NCBI GenBank assembly: GCA_016936505.1
Contig: JAFGXS010000024.1
Coordinates: forward strand, 1 to 64,000
Direction: 5' to 3'
Length of the DNA: 64,000 nt
Source: Bacteroidales bacterium
Lineage (GTDB): Bacteria; Bacteroidota; Bacteroidia; Bacteroidales; F082
In this document: positions 55,751 through 64,000 of the stretch, piece by piece
Numbering within the stretch: position 1 is the first letter of the stretch
Layout of the letters: each line of letters begins with the position of its first letter
Position numbers and translations under genes: made by a program
The notes under the pieces: model-generated
Databases searched by the model: none
What the model was told of the DNA's origin: nothing
Seen by the model: the letters and a program-made list of their open reading frames with translations, nothing else

Positions 55751-57178
55751 TCAAAAATACAAATCGCGCTCACCCTGTTTTATTCTTTCCACCCGCATCC
55801 GAACTGAGGATTCCAGTTTAGTTTCGTGAAGACTTTCTATATTTTTTTCTATGAGTTTCCAACCTTTGGCAGCTGTTTCCTCTCCGGCATAATCAATAAT
55901 ATACTCGGCAAGAGTAAGAATTGCATTAGGGGTACAAAAGCGTTTGATGAAACCGGGCACTGAAAACTCCATGAAATGCTCACCCGTCCTGCCTTTACGG
56001 TAGCATGCCGTACAAAATGAGGGCAAATAATCGTGCTCTAAAAGTTCATCTATAACTTCACCCAGCGATCGATCATCATTGATTAGGAATTGTTCTTTTT
56101 TTAAATCCTGATGGTTGTTTTCAACTTCAGAATACGCTCCCATTTCAATTTTTGTCCCAGCATCAATTTGCGAGCAACCATATTGCAAAACTTCCTGGCG
56201 GATGTGTGCCTTCTCACGAGCTGTTAAAATCATACCTGTATATGGAACTGCAAGCCGAAGAATAGCAACGATACGGGTAAAGTCATCATCACTGACCAGA
56301 TAATCGGGGTTCAGTTTAAATTCTGAAGCGTCCTGCAAGCGTGGAAATGATATGGTATGAGGGCCGACGTTATAACAGGCTTCAAGATGATTGGTATGCC
56401 TAACCAAACCCATTACTTCAAACCGCCAGTCGTACAAGCCAAAAAGAGCTCCAATGCCTACATCGTCTAAACCAGCTTCCTGTGCACGGTCGAGCGACAC
56501 TAATCGGTTATCGAAATTCATCTTTCGTCCCCCTTTATGGTAAATTTTGTAAGCCTCTGGATGATAGGTCTCCTGAAAAACCTGATATGTTCCGATGCCA
56601 GCTTCTTTCACGGTTCTAAAACCATCAATAGTCAAAGGAGCTGCATTTATGTTTACCCTTCTGATCTCTCCGTTCCCGGTTTTTACATCATAAACGGTTT
56701 TCACCGTTTCTGCAATATATTCAGGTGTATATTTAGGATGTTCACCATAAACCAAAATCAATCGTTTTTGACCATTCTGTTCCAGAGCTTTCACATTGCT
56801 AATAAGTTCCTTTTTTGAAAGTGTTTTTCTTATGGCTTCTTTGTTTGAGCTTTTAAAACCACAATACTCACAGTTATTGATGCAATAGTTTCCCACATAG
56901 AGAGGTGCAAATAAAACAATACGTTTACCATAAACCTTTTCTTTCAGCTTGCGGGCAGCGGCTTTAATTATTTCAATTTGTTCGGGGGTATTGGCTTGAA
57001 TAAGGTTCGCTACTTCCTCTAGATTTAATCGTTTTTTATTCAACGATTTGGCTATAATTTCATTGACCCTTTCATTGGTAGACTTGGCATTATTTAAGTA
57101 AGACCAAATTTCATCAGAATCAATAAATGGAACTTCACGTTGGTCCGGTATGCTGTATGTTTCAGGATTAAATTTCAT
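55751..57178 (-). CDS. hydG: [FeFe]-hydrogenase maturase HydG (radical SAM)
   Basis: The 475-residue enzyme cleaves tyrosine to supply CO and cyanide for the H-cluster. The radical SAM motif is CINNCEYCGF, in a ThiH-like barrel. The extra C-terminal cluster motif that separates HydG from ThiH is present as CTACYR followed 22 residues later by cysteine (Cx2Cx22C). It starts 11 bases after the receiver-kinase gene and leads the maturase trio. Confidence 0.96.
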   Translation of the reverse strand: MKFNPETYSIPDQREVPFIDSDEIWSYLNNAKSTNERVNEIIAKSLNKKRLNLEEVANLIQANTPEQIEIIKAAARKLKEKVYGKRIVLFAPLYVGNYCINNCEYCGFKSSNKEAIRKTLSKKELISNVKALEQNGQKRLILVYGEHPKYTPEYIAETVKTVYDVKTGNGEIRRVNINAAPLTIDGFRTVKEAGIGTYQVFQETYHPEAYKIYHKGGRKMNFDNRLVSLDRAQEAGLDDVGIGALFGLYDWRFEVMGLVRHTNHLEACYNVGPHTISFPRLQDASEFKLNPDYLVSDDDFTRIVAILRLAVPYTGMILTAREKAHIRQEVLQYGCSQIDAGTKIEMGAYSEVENNHQDLKKEQFLINDDRSLGEVIDELLEHDYLPSFCTACYRKGRTGEHFMEFSVPGFIKRFCTPNAILTLAEYIIDYAGEETAAKGWKLIEKNIESLHETKLESSVRMRVERIKQGERDLYF

Positions 57179-57189
57179 GGCCTGATGAT

Positions 57190-58311
57190 TTAAATTATAG
57201 GTAATGTTATTTTAAATGTGGTTCCCAATCTTGGCTGACTGCTTACGTCGATTGTTCCACGATACAAATCCACCATTTTCTTAACAATGGAAAGTCCCAG
57301 CCCGGAACCATTTATATTTTGTGTTTCGTTTGTTTTGATGCGAGAAAACTCAGCAAACAATTTCGGCAAATCTTCCTGATCAATACCAATGCCTGTATCA
57401 GAAACTCTAATCATCAGGTTGTTACCTTTTTGCTTCACTTCAAATTGAACCTCCCCGTTTTTTCGGTTATATTTTACTGCATTGGAAAGTAAATTATTAA
57501 ATATTATTTCCATTTCATCAGGATCTGCTGTTAACTGAACCTCATCTTCCAGGTTGGTAATGATTTCGATATTGCTTTGTATGGCCAACGGCATAACTGT
57601 ATCCACCGCCATTCTTGCTAAATAATTAAGGTTCACATTTTGAAGTTTTCTTGACTTTTTTCCGGATTCGAGTCTTGTTAAATCGAGCATATCCATAATC
57701 AGTCCACGCATGGCCTTGATACGAACCAGCGAACGATCAATCATGCTCATGTATTCGGTAATATTTTCACCTGCTTGCTTTTCTTTCATAATTTCAAGAT
57801 AACCTTCCACAGCATTCAATGGCGATTTTAGTTCGTGTGATAGAACCGACAAAAAACGAAACCGAATCTGCCGTCCTTCTTCCTTCATCTTGCGAGTCAT
57901 TCGCATGAGAAACAAGTGCTTACTAATGTTCTCAATTGCGGACTTAACTTCGTCAGGAGTAAAAGGTTTTGGAATGAAATTATAGGCACCGAGGGTTGTT
58001 GCCTTAACTGCAATTTCCAGCGAAGCATAAGATGTTATCATCATTACAGCAATATCAAGCGACATTTTGTTAATTTTCTCGAGCACTTCAATGCCTTGTA
58101 TCCCTGGAAGTTTATTGTCCAATAAAATAATATCAATTTCATGGTGTGTAATCATATTAAGTGCCGATTCTCCGGTTTCAGCATCCATCACTTCAAAAGA
58201 AAAATCTTCATCCATAAATGGAAAACCCACTGTATAATTTTTCAGAACACGTTGAACACCTGACCTTATTCCAGGCTCATCATCCACTACTAAAACCTTT
58301 AACTTTTCCAT
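57190..58311 (-). CDS. Receiver-histidine kinase hybrid
   Basis: The 373-residue protein begins with a receiver domain (VLVVDDEPGIRSGV, phosphoacceptor D65 in IILLDNKLPG, lysine in IPKPFTP). A HisKA domain follows with H159 in LSHELKSPLNAVEG, then a HATPase domain (NNLLSNAVKYN, VSDTGIGI, GSGLGLSIVKKMV). There is no transmembrane segment and no DNA-binding domain, so it is a soluble relay: probably phosphorylated at its receiver and controlling its own kinase. It lies between the receiver-only gene (10-base gap) and hydG. Confidence 0.93.
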   Translation of the reverse strand: MEKLKVLVVDDEPGIRSGVQRVLKNYTVGFPFMDEDFSFEVMDAETGESALNMITHHEIDIILLDNKLPGIQGIEVLEKINKMSLDIAVMMITSYASLEIAVKATTLGAYNFIPKPFTPDEVKSAIENISKHLFLMRMTRKMKEEGRQIRFRFLSVLSHELKSPLNAVEGYLEIMKEKQAGENITEYMSMIDRSLVRIKAMRGLIMDMLDLTRLESGKKSRKLQNVNLNYLARMAVDTVMPLAIQSNIEIITNLEDEVQLTADPDEMEIIFNNLLSNAVKYNRKNGEVQFEVKQKGNNLMIRVSDTGIGIDQEDLPKLFAEFSRIKTNETQNINGSGLGLSIVKKMVDLYRGTIDVSSQPRLGTTFKITLPII

Positions 58312-58321
58312 AACAATGTGG

Positions 58322-58735
58322 TTATAATTTCAGGAGTCGCTTAATTTCTCTATGGAGCTGGTCGCTTCGAATTCCTTTTTCAATAAATAAATCCGCTTTG
58401 ATCCATTTTTTGTCTTCCTTTGTTTCTACTCTGAAGTTAATTCCTCTTTCGGCTGCTACTGCAGAAGCAATAATCACCGGAAGCCGGGGTTGTTGTTTCT
58501 TGATTTTGTAGGCCAGAACAAAGCCTGCATCCTGGGTTTCCATCATCAAATCAAGAATGGCCAAATCAGGCTTCTCTTCGAGTGCTTTCTCAGCTTCTTT
58601 CATATTCTCAGCAGTTATCACATCAAACCCGAAGTTTTCAATATGGTACTTCATTTGAAATAAATAATCTGGGTCATCATCGACAATCAATATCATTTTC
58701 TTTATTCTCGACATTGCTTCTGTTTTTGACATCAT
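58322..58735 (-). CDS. Receiver-only response regulator
   Basis: The 137-residue protein is a single receiver domain (MILIVDDDPDYLFQMKYHIE; D62 in AILDLMM; serine in VIIASAVA; lysine in FIEKGI). An insert around ERGINFRVETKEDKKWIK is longer than usual. There is no output domain, so it likely passes phosphate or controls a partner by binding. Its ATG overlaps the stop of the upstream kinase gene as ATGA, which implies coupled translation and pairing with that kinase. ATGs at codons 2 and 8 are alternatives. Confidence 0.93.
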   Translation of the reverse strand: MMSKTEAMSRIKKMILIVDDDPDYLFQMKYHIENFGFDVITAENMKEAEKALEEKPDLAILDLMMETQDAGFVLAYKIKKQQPRLPVIIASAVAAERGINFRVETKEDKKWIKADLFIEKGIRSDQLHREIKRLLKL

Positions 58736-60726
58736 CGAACTGTTTTTTTAGGTAATTGAATAATAAAACGGGTTCCTACAAACCCTTTTGTTCTGTCTGT
58801 GTTTGATTCTACATCTATTTTGCCTCTGTGCATTTTTACGATACCATAAACCAATGGAAGTCCCATACCAGTTCCTTTTCCAATAGGTTTTGTTGTATAA
58901 AAAGGCGTAAAAATTTTATCCATATTTTCTTTACTGATACCACATCCTTCATCGACTACAGTAATGGTGAAATCAGTCATTAAGTCATGAATTATCAGGC
59001 TTAACTTTCCCCCATCGGGCATGGCATCTATGGCATTTTTTTCAAGATTGGTAAGAACCTGTCCCATTTGGTCCTTATCAATTTCTACATTCAGCACTTC
59101 TTTATCGGAAAGCACTTCAAAGTTTACATTCTCCGGAACAATTACAGACTGAATACTGCGTTTGCAAAAAGCTACAATATTGGTTTCCTCAGGATTGATT
59201 TGATTTTTTCTGGCAAAATTCAACAATCCTCCCACGATATTTTTACATCTTTCTGCCTGTTCAGCAATAAGGTTTAGATCAGAATTAAGTGACTCATCAT
59301 GAGCCATTTCCTCTTTTAATATATTGCTATACATCAAAATAACACCCAGAGGATTATTTAATTCATGTGCAATTCCTGCAGATAATTGCCCCATAGTGGC
59401 CAGCTTTTCAGTTTGTTTCAGTGCCAGCCGGGCAGAGGCCAGTTTTTCACTGGAAATATTCAGGTTGATAATCGTCGTGTGCATTTGTTCAATTGTATAG
59501 GGAAGACACATCTCTGTTTCGGCATATCCATTCACAATTGCGATGGCATGTTCACGACAAGTATCATAGCCACAAGCACGGCAATTAAGCTGGTCTTTAA
59601 GCTCTTTTTTACCCATCCCTAGCAAAACACAGCTAATTTCTTCTTCACCGGGTTTTGATAAATCAAGTTCATTGGGTCTAAAACTGCGGGTTAAATCTAG
59701 ATCTGAGAATTCTTTTATGTTTTGATCCCATTGGGAGATTTCGAGCCTGATTAGTTTCTTTTCTGTGTATTCTGTTACTTTTTTCGCTCTTGAAAAACGA
59801 CTGCCGTTTTTTGACATCCCAGGCCCCATGATACAACCTTCACAACACAATAACTCAAGATCTTGTCCTTTCAGATTTCCTTTTTCAAACTCAGTAATCG
59901 CATCTATAAAATCCCTATGACCGTTGGCTACCAACACTTTACTATCAGTAATATCAACCTTATGCTCAATGTTACTAAGTAGGCCATGACTGATAGGGAA
60001 AATCGATCCTTTACCTGCAAACGGGGCATCAAAATCATCAGAATTTATTGATTCAGCTGTAATCTTCTCAATCTCAAAAAGAGAACGTAATTCACTAAAA
60101 GTAATGACGAATTCTAGTTCGCTAGCTTCACCCTTTTTGGCAATACAAGGGCCAATGAACACAATTTTATTTTTGTTTCCATATTTCTTTTTTATAACCC
60201 TTCCCATAGCCACCATAGGTGAAACAACCGGAGTTAAACAGGAAGTGAGATGCGCATGATGTTTTTCAATGCATGCTACTACTGCAGGACAATCAGAGGA
60301 GATATACGTTTTGCCATCCGGCTTATTTTTTAATTTTTTGTATTCACGAGCAACCAGATCAGCACCAAAAGCTACTTCAAATACTTTACTAAAACCAAGT
60401 GATTTGAGCATTCCGACAAAAGTTTGGTAATCGTCCAATTCCGTAAACTCGGCTGGAAAGCTAGGGGCGACAGCGGCAAATACCACCCCATCACCGGCAA
60501 GTAGTTTTCTGATTTCATTAATCTGATTATTAAACGTTTTAGCTCCCTGACTGCACACACGCACACAGTTTCCACAGGCAATACAACGTTCTGGCATTAC
60601 TTCTGCCTGTCCATTGATGATTTTAATGGCTTTAACAGGACATTCTCTCACACAGGTATAGCAAACACGGCAGCGATTTTTTACCGTGTAAACTAAGATT
60701 TCCTTATTTCCTGTTGTCGTCATCAT
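58732..60726 (-). CDS. Sensor kinase with [FeFe]-hydrogenase H-cluster domain (HydS-like)
   Basis: The 664-residue protein has two 4Fe-4S motifs (C19-C29, C48-C58), an H-cluster domain (about 75-310), a further iron-sulfur motif (CRACGYDTC with C407), and a HisKA/HATPase kinase (H454 in GIAHELNNPL; GKGTGMGLPLV). The four cubane ligands align as C146, C194, C294 and C298, and K197 matches the conserved lysine. The catalytic proton-transfer cysteine is aspartate (SSDCP), and the two methionines near the diiron site are Gly192 and Leu292. This suits a sensory hydrogenase that detects H2 or redox state rather than turning over. It lies 62 bases after hydA. Confidence 0.9.
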   Translation of the reverse strand: MMTTTGNKEILVYTVKNRCRVCYTCVRECPVKAIKIINGQAEVMPERCIACGNCVRVCSQGAKTFNNQINEIRKLLAGDGVVFAAVAPSFPAEFTELDDYQTFVGMLKSLGFSKVFEVAFGADLVAREYKKLKNKPDGKTYISSDCPAVVACIEKHHAHLTSCLTPVVSPMVAMGRVIKKKYGNKNKIVFIGPCIAKKGEASELEFVITFSELRSLFEIEKITAESINSDDFDAPFAGKGSIFPISHGLLSNIEHKVDITDSKVLVANGHRDFIDAITEFEKGNLKGQDLELLCCEGCIMGPGMSKNGSRFSRAKKVTEYTEKKLIRLEISQWDQNIKEFSDLDLTRSFRPNELDLSKPGEEEISCVLLGMGKKELKDQLNCRACGYDTCREHAIAIVNGYAETEMCLPYTIEQMHTTIINLNISSEKLASARLALKQTEKLATMGQLSAGIAHELNNPLGVILMYSNILKEEMAHDESLNSDLNLIAEQAERCKNIVGGLLNFARKNQINPEETNIVAFCKRSIQSVIVPENVNFEVLSDKEVLNVEIDKDQMGQVLTNLEKNAIDAMPDGGKLSLIIHDLMTDFTITVVDEGCGISKENMDKIFTPFYTTKPIGKGTGMGLPLVYGIVKMHRGKIDVESNTDRTKGFVGTRFIIQLPKKTVR

Positions 60727-60788
60727 TGTTTTAGGGTTCGTGTCTGATAAAATGCTTATGAATCAATTCTTTTTCTTAATCATAAAAA

Positions 60789-62513
60789 TCAAATCATTAC
60801 ATCTCTTTTCTGATAATGGGTATGCAATAACTCATGACTTTTATGTCCAAGAGGTTCGCCTAAGAAATTCTGATAGAGCTCAATAATTTCCGGGTTTTTA
60901 TGCGACACTTTCAAGGTTTCTTTTTTGTCAATGTCATACAAGGTTTTCATCCGTTGGGCCAACTGTTTGTCATCAGTTCCAATGTGCTGCCCTCCACCAC
61001 CAATACAACCACCGGGACAAGCCATTATTTCAATAAATTGAATATCCTTACGTCCTGCACGAATTTCATCAAGCAAGACTTTGGCATTAGCCATTCCGTT
61101 GACAACAGCCACACCAAGTTCCAAATCACTTATTTTAATTTGAGTTTCTTTTCTTTTTTCAAAACCTCTGACTTGGGGAATAGTAAAATTCACTAATTCT
61201 TTACCCGTCAGTTTAAAATGCGCTGTGCGAATAGCTGCTTCCATAACACCACCTGAGGCACCAAACATTTTTCCGGCACTGCTACGAAATCCTAATGGGG
61301 AATCCGTAACTTCCGGGTCGATATTAAACATATCCACACCATAGAGTTTCAAAAATTTGGTCAACTCACGGGTAGTTAAAACGGCATCAACATCTGAGAT
61401 TCCTTTGTGGACCATTTCTTCACGTTGGGCCTCAAATTTCTTGGCTGTACAAGGCATGATAGCAACCATGTAAATATCTTCCGGATTGATACCTTGCTTT
61501 TCAGCAAAATACGTTTTTACAACGGCCCCCATCATTTGCTGTGGCGATTTACATGTTGACAAATTGGGAATCAAATCAGAATAAAATTCTTCTGCATATT
61601 TTACCCAACCCGGGCAGCAACTGGTAATCATTGGCAAAGTTTCTTCATTGGTTATCCGACGAATGAGCTCAGCTGATTCTTCCATAATGGTAAGATCTGC
61701 AGCAAATGAGGAATCAAAAATAAAATCAAATCCTACTTTGCGAAGAGCTGCATTTAAGATCCCATTATTATCCATACCAGGTTCTAAACCAATCTCTTCA
61801 GACATGGAAACGCTTATGGATGGAGCGTACTGAACTACCACTGTTTTATTTTGATCGTTGATGGCGGATTGAATTTCAGCAAAATGATTTTTTTCAGTTA
61901 ACGCTCCTGTCGGACAAACCATAATGCATTGCCCACAATTAATGCAACTTGAAGTATTGAGCCCCTGATTGAAAGAGGTTCCTATAAACGCTTTATTACC
62001 ACGGTTAATAAAATCAATGCATGATACTCCCATAACTTCTTCACAAATGGTAACGCAACGGCCACAAAGAATACACTTTTCAGGATCTCTTACAATAGAA
62101 GCACTTGATAAATCCAATTTTTCTTTATTCTTTTTCCCGCGAATTCGTCTTTCTCTGACATGATGTTCTTCGCTTAAGTTTTGAAGTTCGCAATTCTTAT
62201 CACGAACACAGTAAAGACAATCATCAGGATGGTTCGAAAGCAACAGTTCGATGATAGTTTTTCGGGCTTCAACCACTCGCTGACTATGCGTTTTAATTTC
62301 CATACCCGGAGCAGCAGGAAAAGAACAGGAAGTAATCAGCTTCCCGCTCTTCATGTCTTCCACAATACACATTCGGCAAGCTCCGGTAGGCATAGATTCT
62401 TTGAGATGACAAAGTGTTGGTACTTTAATTCCATTTCGCTTCAATACATCCAGAATAGTTTCTCCCTGTTCTGCAGAGCATTCTTTGTTGTTTATGTTGA
62501 TGGTATAATTCAT
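60789..62513 (-). CDS. hydA: [FeFe]-hydrogenase catalytic subunit HydA
   Basis: The 574-residue protein interconverts H2 with protons and electrons. It has an N-terminal 2Fe-2S domain (C35, C46, C49, C63), a His-Cys 4Fe-4S motif (HPDDCLYCVRDKNC), two 4Fe-4S motifs (CILCGRC, CINCGQC), then the H-cluster domain: TSCCPGW (C299/C300), MPCTAKK (M353, C355, K358) and MACPGGCIGGGG (M497, C499, C503). The small-subunit-like C-terminus HELLHTHY follows. Length and numbering equal the monomeric CpI enzyme, but adjacency to hydB points to an NADH-linked, possibly electron-bifurcating complex. It lies 14 bases after hydB. Confidence 0.96.
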   Translation of the reverse strand: MNYTININNKECSAEQGETILDVLKRNGIKVPTLCHLKESMPTGACRMCIVEDMKSGKLITSCSFPAAPGMEIKTHSQRVVEARKTIIELLLSNHPDDCLYCVRDKNCELQNLSEEHHVRERRIRGKKNKEKLDLSSASIVRDPEKCILCGRCVTICEEVMGVSCIDFINRGNKAFIGTSFNQGLNTSSCINCGQCIMVCPTGALTEKNHFAEIQSAINDQNKTVVVQYAPSISVSMSEEIGLEPGMDNNGILNAALRKVGFDFIFDSSFAADLTIMEESAELIRRITNEETLPMITSCCPGWVKYAEEFYSDLIPNLSTCKSPQQMMGAVVKTYFAEKQGINPEDIYMVAIMPCTAKKFEAQREEMVHKGISDVDAVLTTRELTKFLKLYGVDMFNIDPEVTDSPLGFRSSAGKMFGASGGVMEAAIRTAHFKLTGKELVNFTIPQVRGFEKRKETQIKISDLELGVAVVNGMANAKVLLDEIRAGRKDIQFIEIMACPGGCIGGGGQHIGTDDKQLAQRMKTLYDIDKKETLKVSHKNPEIIELYQNFLGEPLGHKSHELLHTHYQKRDVMI

Positions 62514-62527
62514 TTCAAAATACTTTT

Positions 62528-64000
62528 TCAGGAAATAACTATTGCATCAAATTTGCAGACATCATAACAAGAACCACAACTGATACATTTTTCGTTGACT
62601 ATAAAATGAGGTGATTTTCGGCTTCCGATAATGGCATTTGTAGGGCATTTTTTTGAGCATACAGTACATCCTGTACATTTATCCACATTGATGGTAAAGG
62701 TCCGTAAATCGGTGCACACATTGGCGCGACATTTTCTTTCAAAAATATGTTCTTCATATTCTTCGCGGAACCATTTAATGGTACTTAACACCGGATTTGG
62801 GGCTGTTTGTCCCAAGCCACAAAGAGAGGTTTCTTTAATGATTTTTCCCAATTTTTCTAATTGAGTAACTCCTTTAATACGTTCAAGAGCCTCATTTTCA
62901 TCTTCATGAACCGGTTTCTTAGTAATATTTTCCAAAATTTCGAGCATACGTCGGGTTCCTTCCCTACAGGGAATACATTTGCCGCAACTTTCGCGTTGAA
63001 TAAAGTCCATAAAAAATTTGGCCACATCCACCATACAGGTATCTTCATCCATAACAACCAGTCCACCGGACCCCATCATGGCTCCAATACTCAGAAGCGA
63101 ATCATAATCAACCTGAATATCTAGATTTTGTTCTGTAATACAACCACCAGAAGGACCACCAATTTGAACTGACTTGAATTTTTTATTGTTGGGAATTCCA
63201 CCACCAATGCCAAAAATCACCTCTCTGATTGTGGTTCCCATTGGCACTTCTACCAAACCGGTCAAATTAACTTTTCCCGAAAGGGCAAAAACTTTTGTCC
63301 CCTTACTGTTTTCGGTTCCCATCAAATTGAAATCCGTGATGTGGTCGGGCATAATTGCTGGCAAACAAGACAGTGTTTCCACATTGTTGATGATTGTGGG
63401 TTTTCCAAACAACCCTTTAACAGCCGGGAACGGAGGACGTGGAATAGGCATACCCCGTTTGCCTTCAATACTTTTAATAAGAGCGGTTTCTTCACCACAA
63501 ACAAAAGCCCCTGCTCCCATTTTCACCTTAATTTCAAAATCAATACCACTATTGAAGATATCTTTTCCGAGCAAACCATAATCTTTTGCCTGCTGAAGCG
63601 CTATCTTCAATCGCTTGATAGCCAAAGGATATTCAGCACGAATGTAAACGTAAGATTTTGTAGCACCTATACCATAAGCAGCAATCATCATCCCTTCGAT
63701 TAGTCTGTGTGGATCACCTTCAATTACAGCTCGATCCATAAAAGCACCAGGATCACCTTCGTCAGCATTACAAATCAGATATTTTTGATCTGATTCAGTG
63801 TTATGAGCAAATTTCCATTTTGTACCTGTACGGAAACCTCCGCCACCACGACCACGCAGACCACTTTCCTCAACCAAATCACAAACCTCTTCCGAAGTAT
63901 GCGAACCAATAGTTTTCAGATAAGAAACATAACCGCCATGTGCTATATATTCATCAATACTTACCGGATTTAACACGCCACAATTTTTCAACACAATACG
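62528..64000 (-). CDS. hydB: Hydrogenase NADH-binding subunit HydB (NuoF-like), 5' end outside window
   Basis: At least 490 residues are visible and the frame stays open to the window edge (RIV precedes LKNCGVLNPVSIDEY), so the N-terminal domain is cut off. NuoF-type motifs are in order: GRGGGGFRTGTKW (NADH/FMN), GAFVCGEETALIKSIEGKRG, and SCGKCIPCREGT for a 4Fe-4S cluster. Two C-terminal ferredoxin motifs follow (CTGCTVCSKKC, CISCGSCYDVC). In trimeric HydABC this subunit couples NAD and ferredoxin to the hydrogenase. A hydC-like gene is expected upstream, outside the window. Confidence 0.95.
   Translation of the reverse strand, partial: RIVLKNCGVLNPVSIDEYIAHGGYVSYLKTIGSHTSEEVCDLVEESGLRGRGGGGFRTGTKWKFAHNTESDQKYLICNADEGDPGAFMDRAVIEGDPHRLIEGMMIAAYGIGATKSYVYIRAEYPLAIKRLKIALQQAKDYGLLGKDIFNSGIDFEIKVKMGAGAFVCGEETALIKSIEGKRGMPIPRPPFPAVKGLFGKPTIINNVETLSCLPAIMPDHITDFNLMGTENSKGTKVFALSGKVNLTGLVEVPMGTTIREVIFGIGGGIPNNKKFKSVQIGGPSGGCITEQNLDIQVDYDSLLSIGAMMGSGGLVVMDEDTCMVDVAKFFMDFIQRESCGKCIPCREGTRRMLEILENITKKPVHEDENEALERIKGVTQLEKLGKIIKETSLCGLGQTAPNPVLSTIKWFREEYEEHIFERKCRANVCTDLRTFTINVDKCTGCTVCSKKCPTNAIIGSRKSPHFIVNEKCISCGSCYDVCKFDAIVIS

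Noticed and set aside
63174-63581. 135-codon plus-strand ORF over hydB
   Set aside because: Antisense shadow; the minus strand has all NuoF motifs in frame.
1-64000. tRNA, rRNA, CRISPR, prophage, integrase or insertion-sequence content
   Set aside because: I looked for repeat-spacer arrays, transposase motifs and tRNA-like ends on both strands by eye and saw none; tRNAscan-SE, barrnap or a CRISPR finder could overturn this.

Overview
The window looks like a chromosomal piece of a facultatively anaerobic member of the Bacteroidota (Bacteroidales/Marinilabiliales-like). The evidence is a merged str-S10-spc-alpha ribosomal cluster without tuf, zinc-free L36 and long-form S14, a fused SecDF, DUF4492 ahead of cydAB, a Reg_prop/Y_Y_Y sensor kinase paired with a LytTR regulator, and -7 boxes of the TAnnTTTG type instead of a sigma70 -10. 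No rRNA, tRNA, CRISPR array, insertion sequence or phage gene was seen.

Region 1 (1-17368, minus): rpsL, rpsG, fusA, the S10 and spc ribosomal genes, secY, map, infA, rpmJ, rpsM, rpsK, rpsD, rpoA and the first codons of rplQ, cut by the window edge. Two promoter candidates lie upstream. The distal one would transcribe a leader with partial resemblance to the 3' half of a TPP aptamer.

Region 2 (17703-31599, minus): five genes for exported proteins of unknown function: a small lipoprotein, two proteins sharing an N-terminal module (one carrying a BNR/Ycf48-like propeller), a leucine-rich-repeat lipoprotein, and a 1731-residue mosaic with a FecR-like domain. Directly upstream are a LytTR response regulator and a propeller-type histidine kinase that may control them.

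Region 3 (31720-41196): a large secreted BNR-repeat protein, SecDF, an ABC-2 permease without an adjacent ATPase, and peptidase T on the plus strand.

Region 4 (41220-53389): aerobic and microaerobic respiration. cyoABCD (quinol oxidase) is on the minus strand. Diverging from it on the plus strand are poxB, a membrane-anchored glutamate-synthase-like flavoprotein, heme O synthase (cyoE), DUF4492, cydA, cydB and an unlisted 38-codon single-helix ORF that may be a CydX-like subunit.

Region 5 (53426-64000, minus): an [FeFe]-hydrogenase locus: hydB (5' end outside the window), hydA, a sensor kinase whose input is a degenerate H-cluster domain, a receiver-only protein, a receiver-kinase hybrid, and the maturases hydG, hydF and hydE. 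Genes to make, mature and possibly sense with H-clusters sit in one apparent operon beside two oxygen reductases. The kinase and its two partners are the most interesting system here: none has a DNA-binding output domain, and the kinase keeps the cubane cysteines but not the catalytic proton-transfer cysteine.
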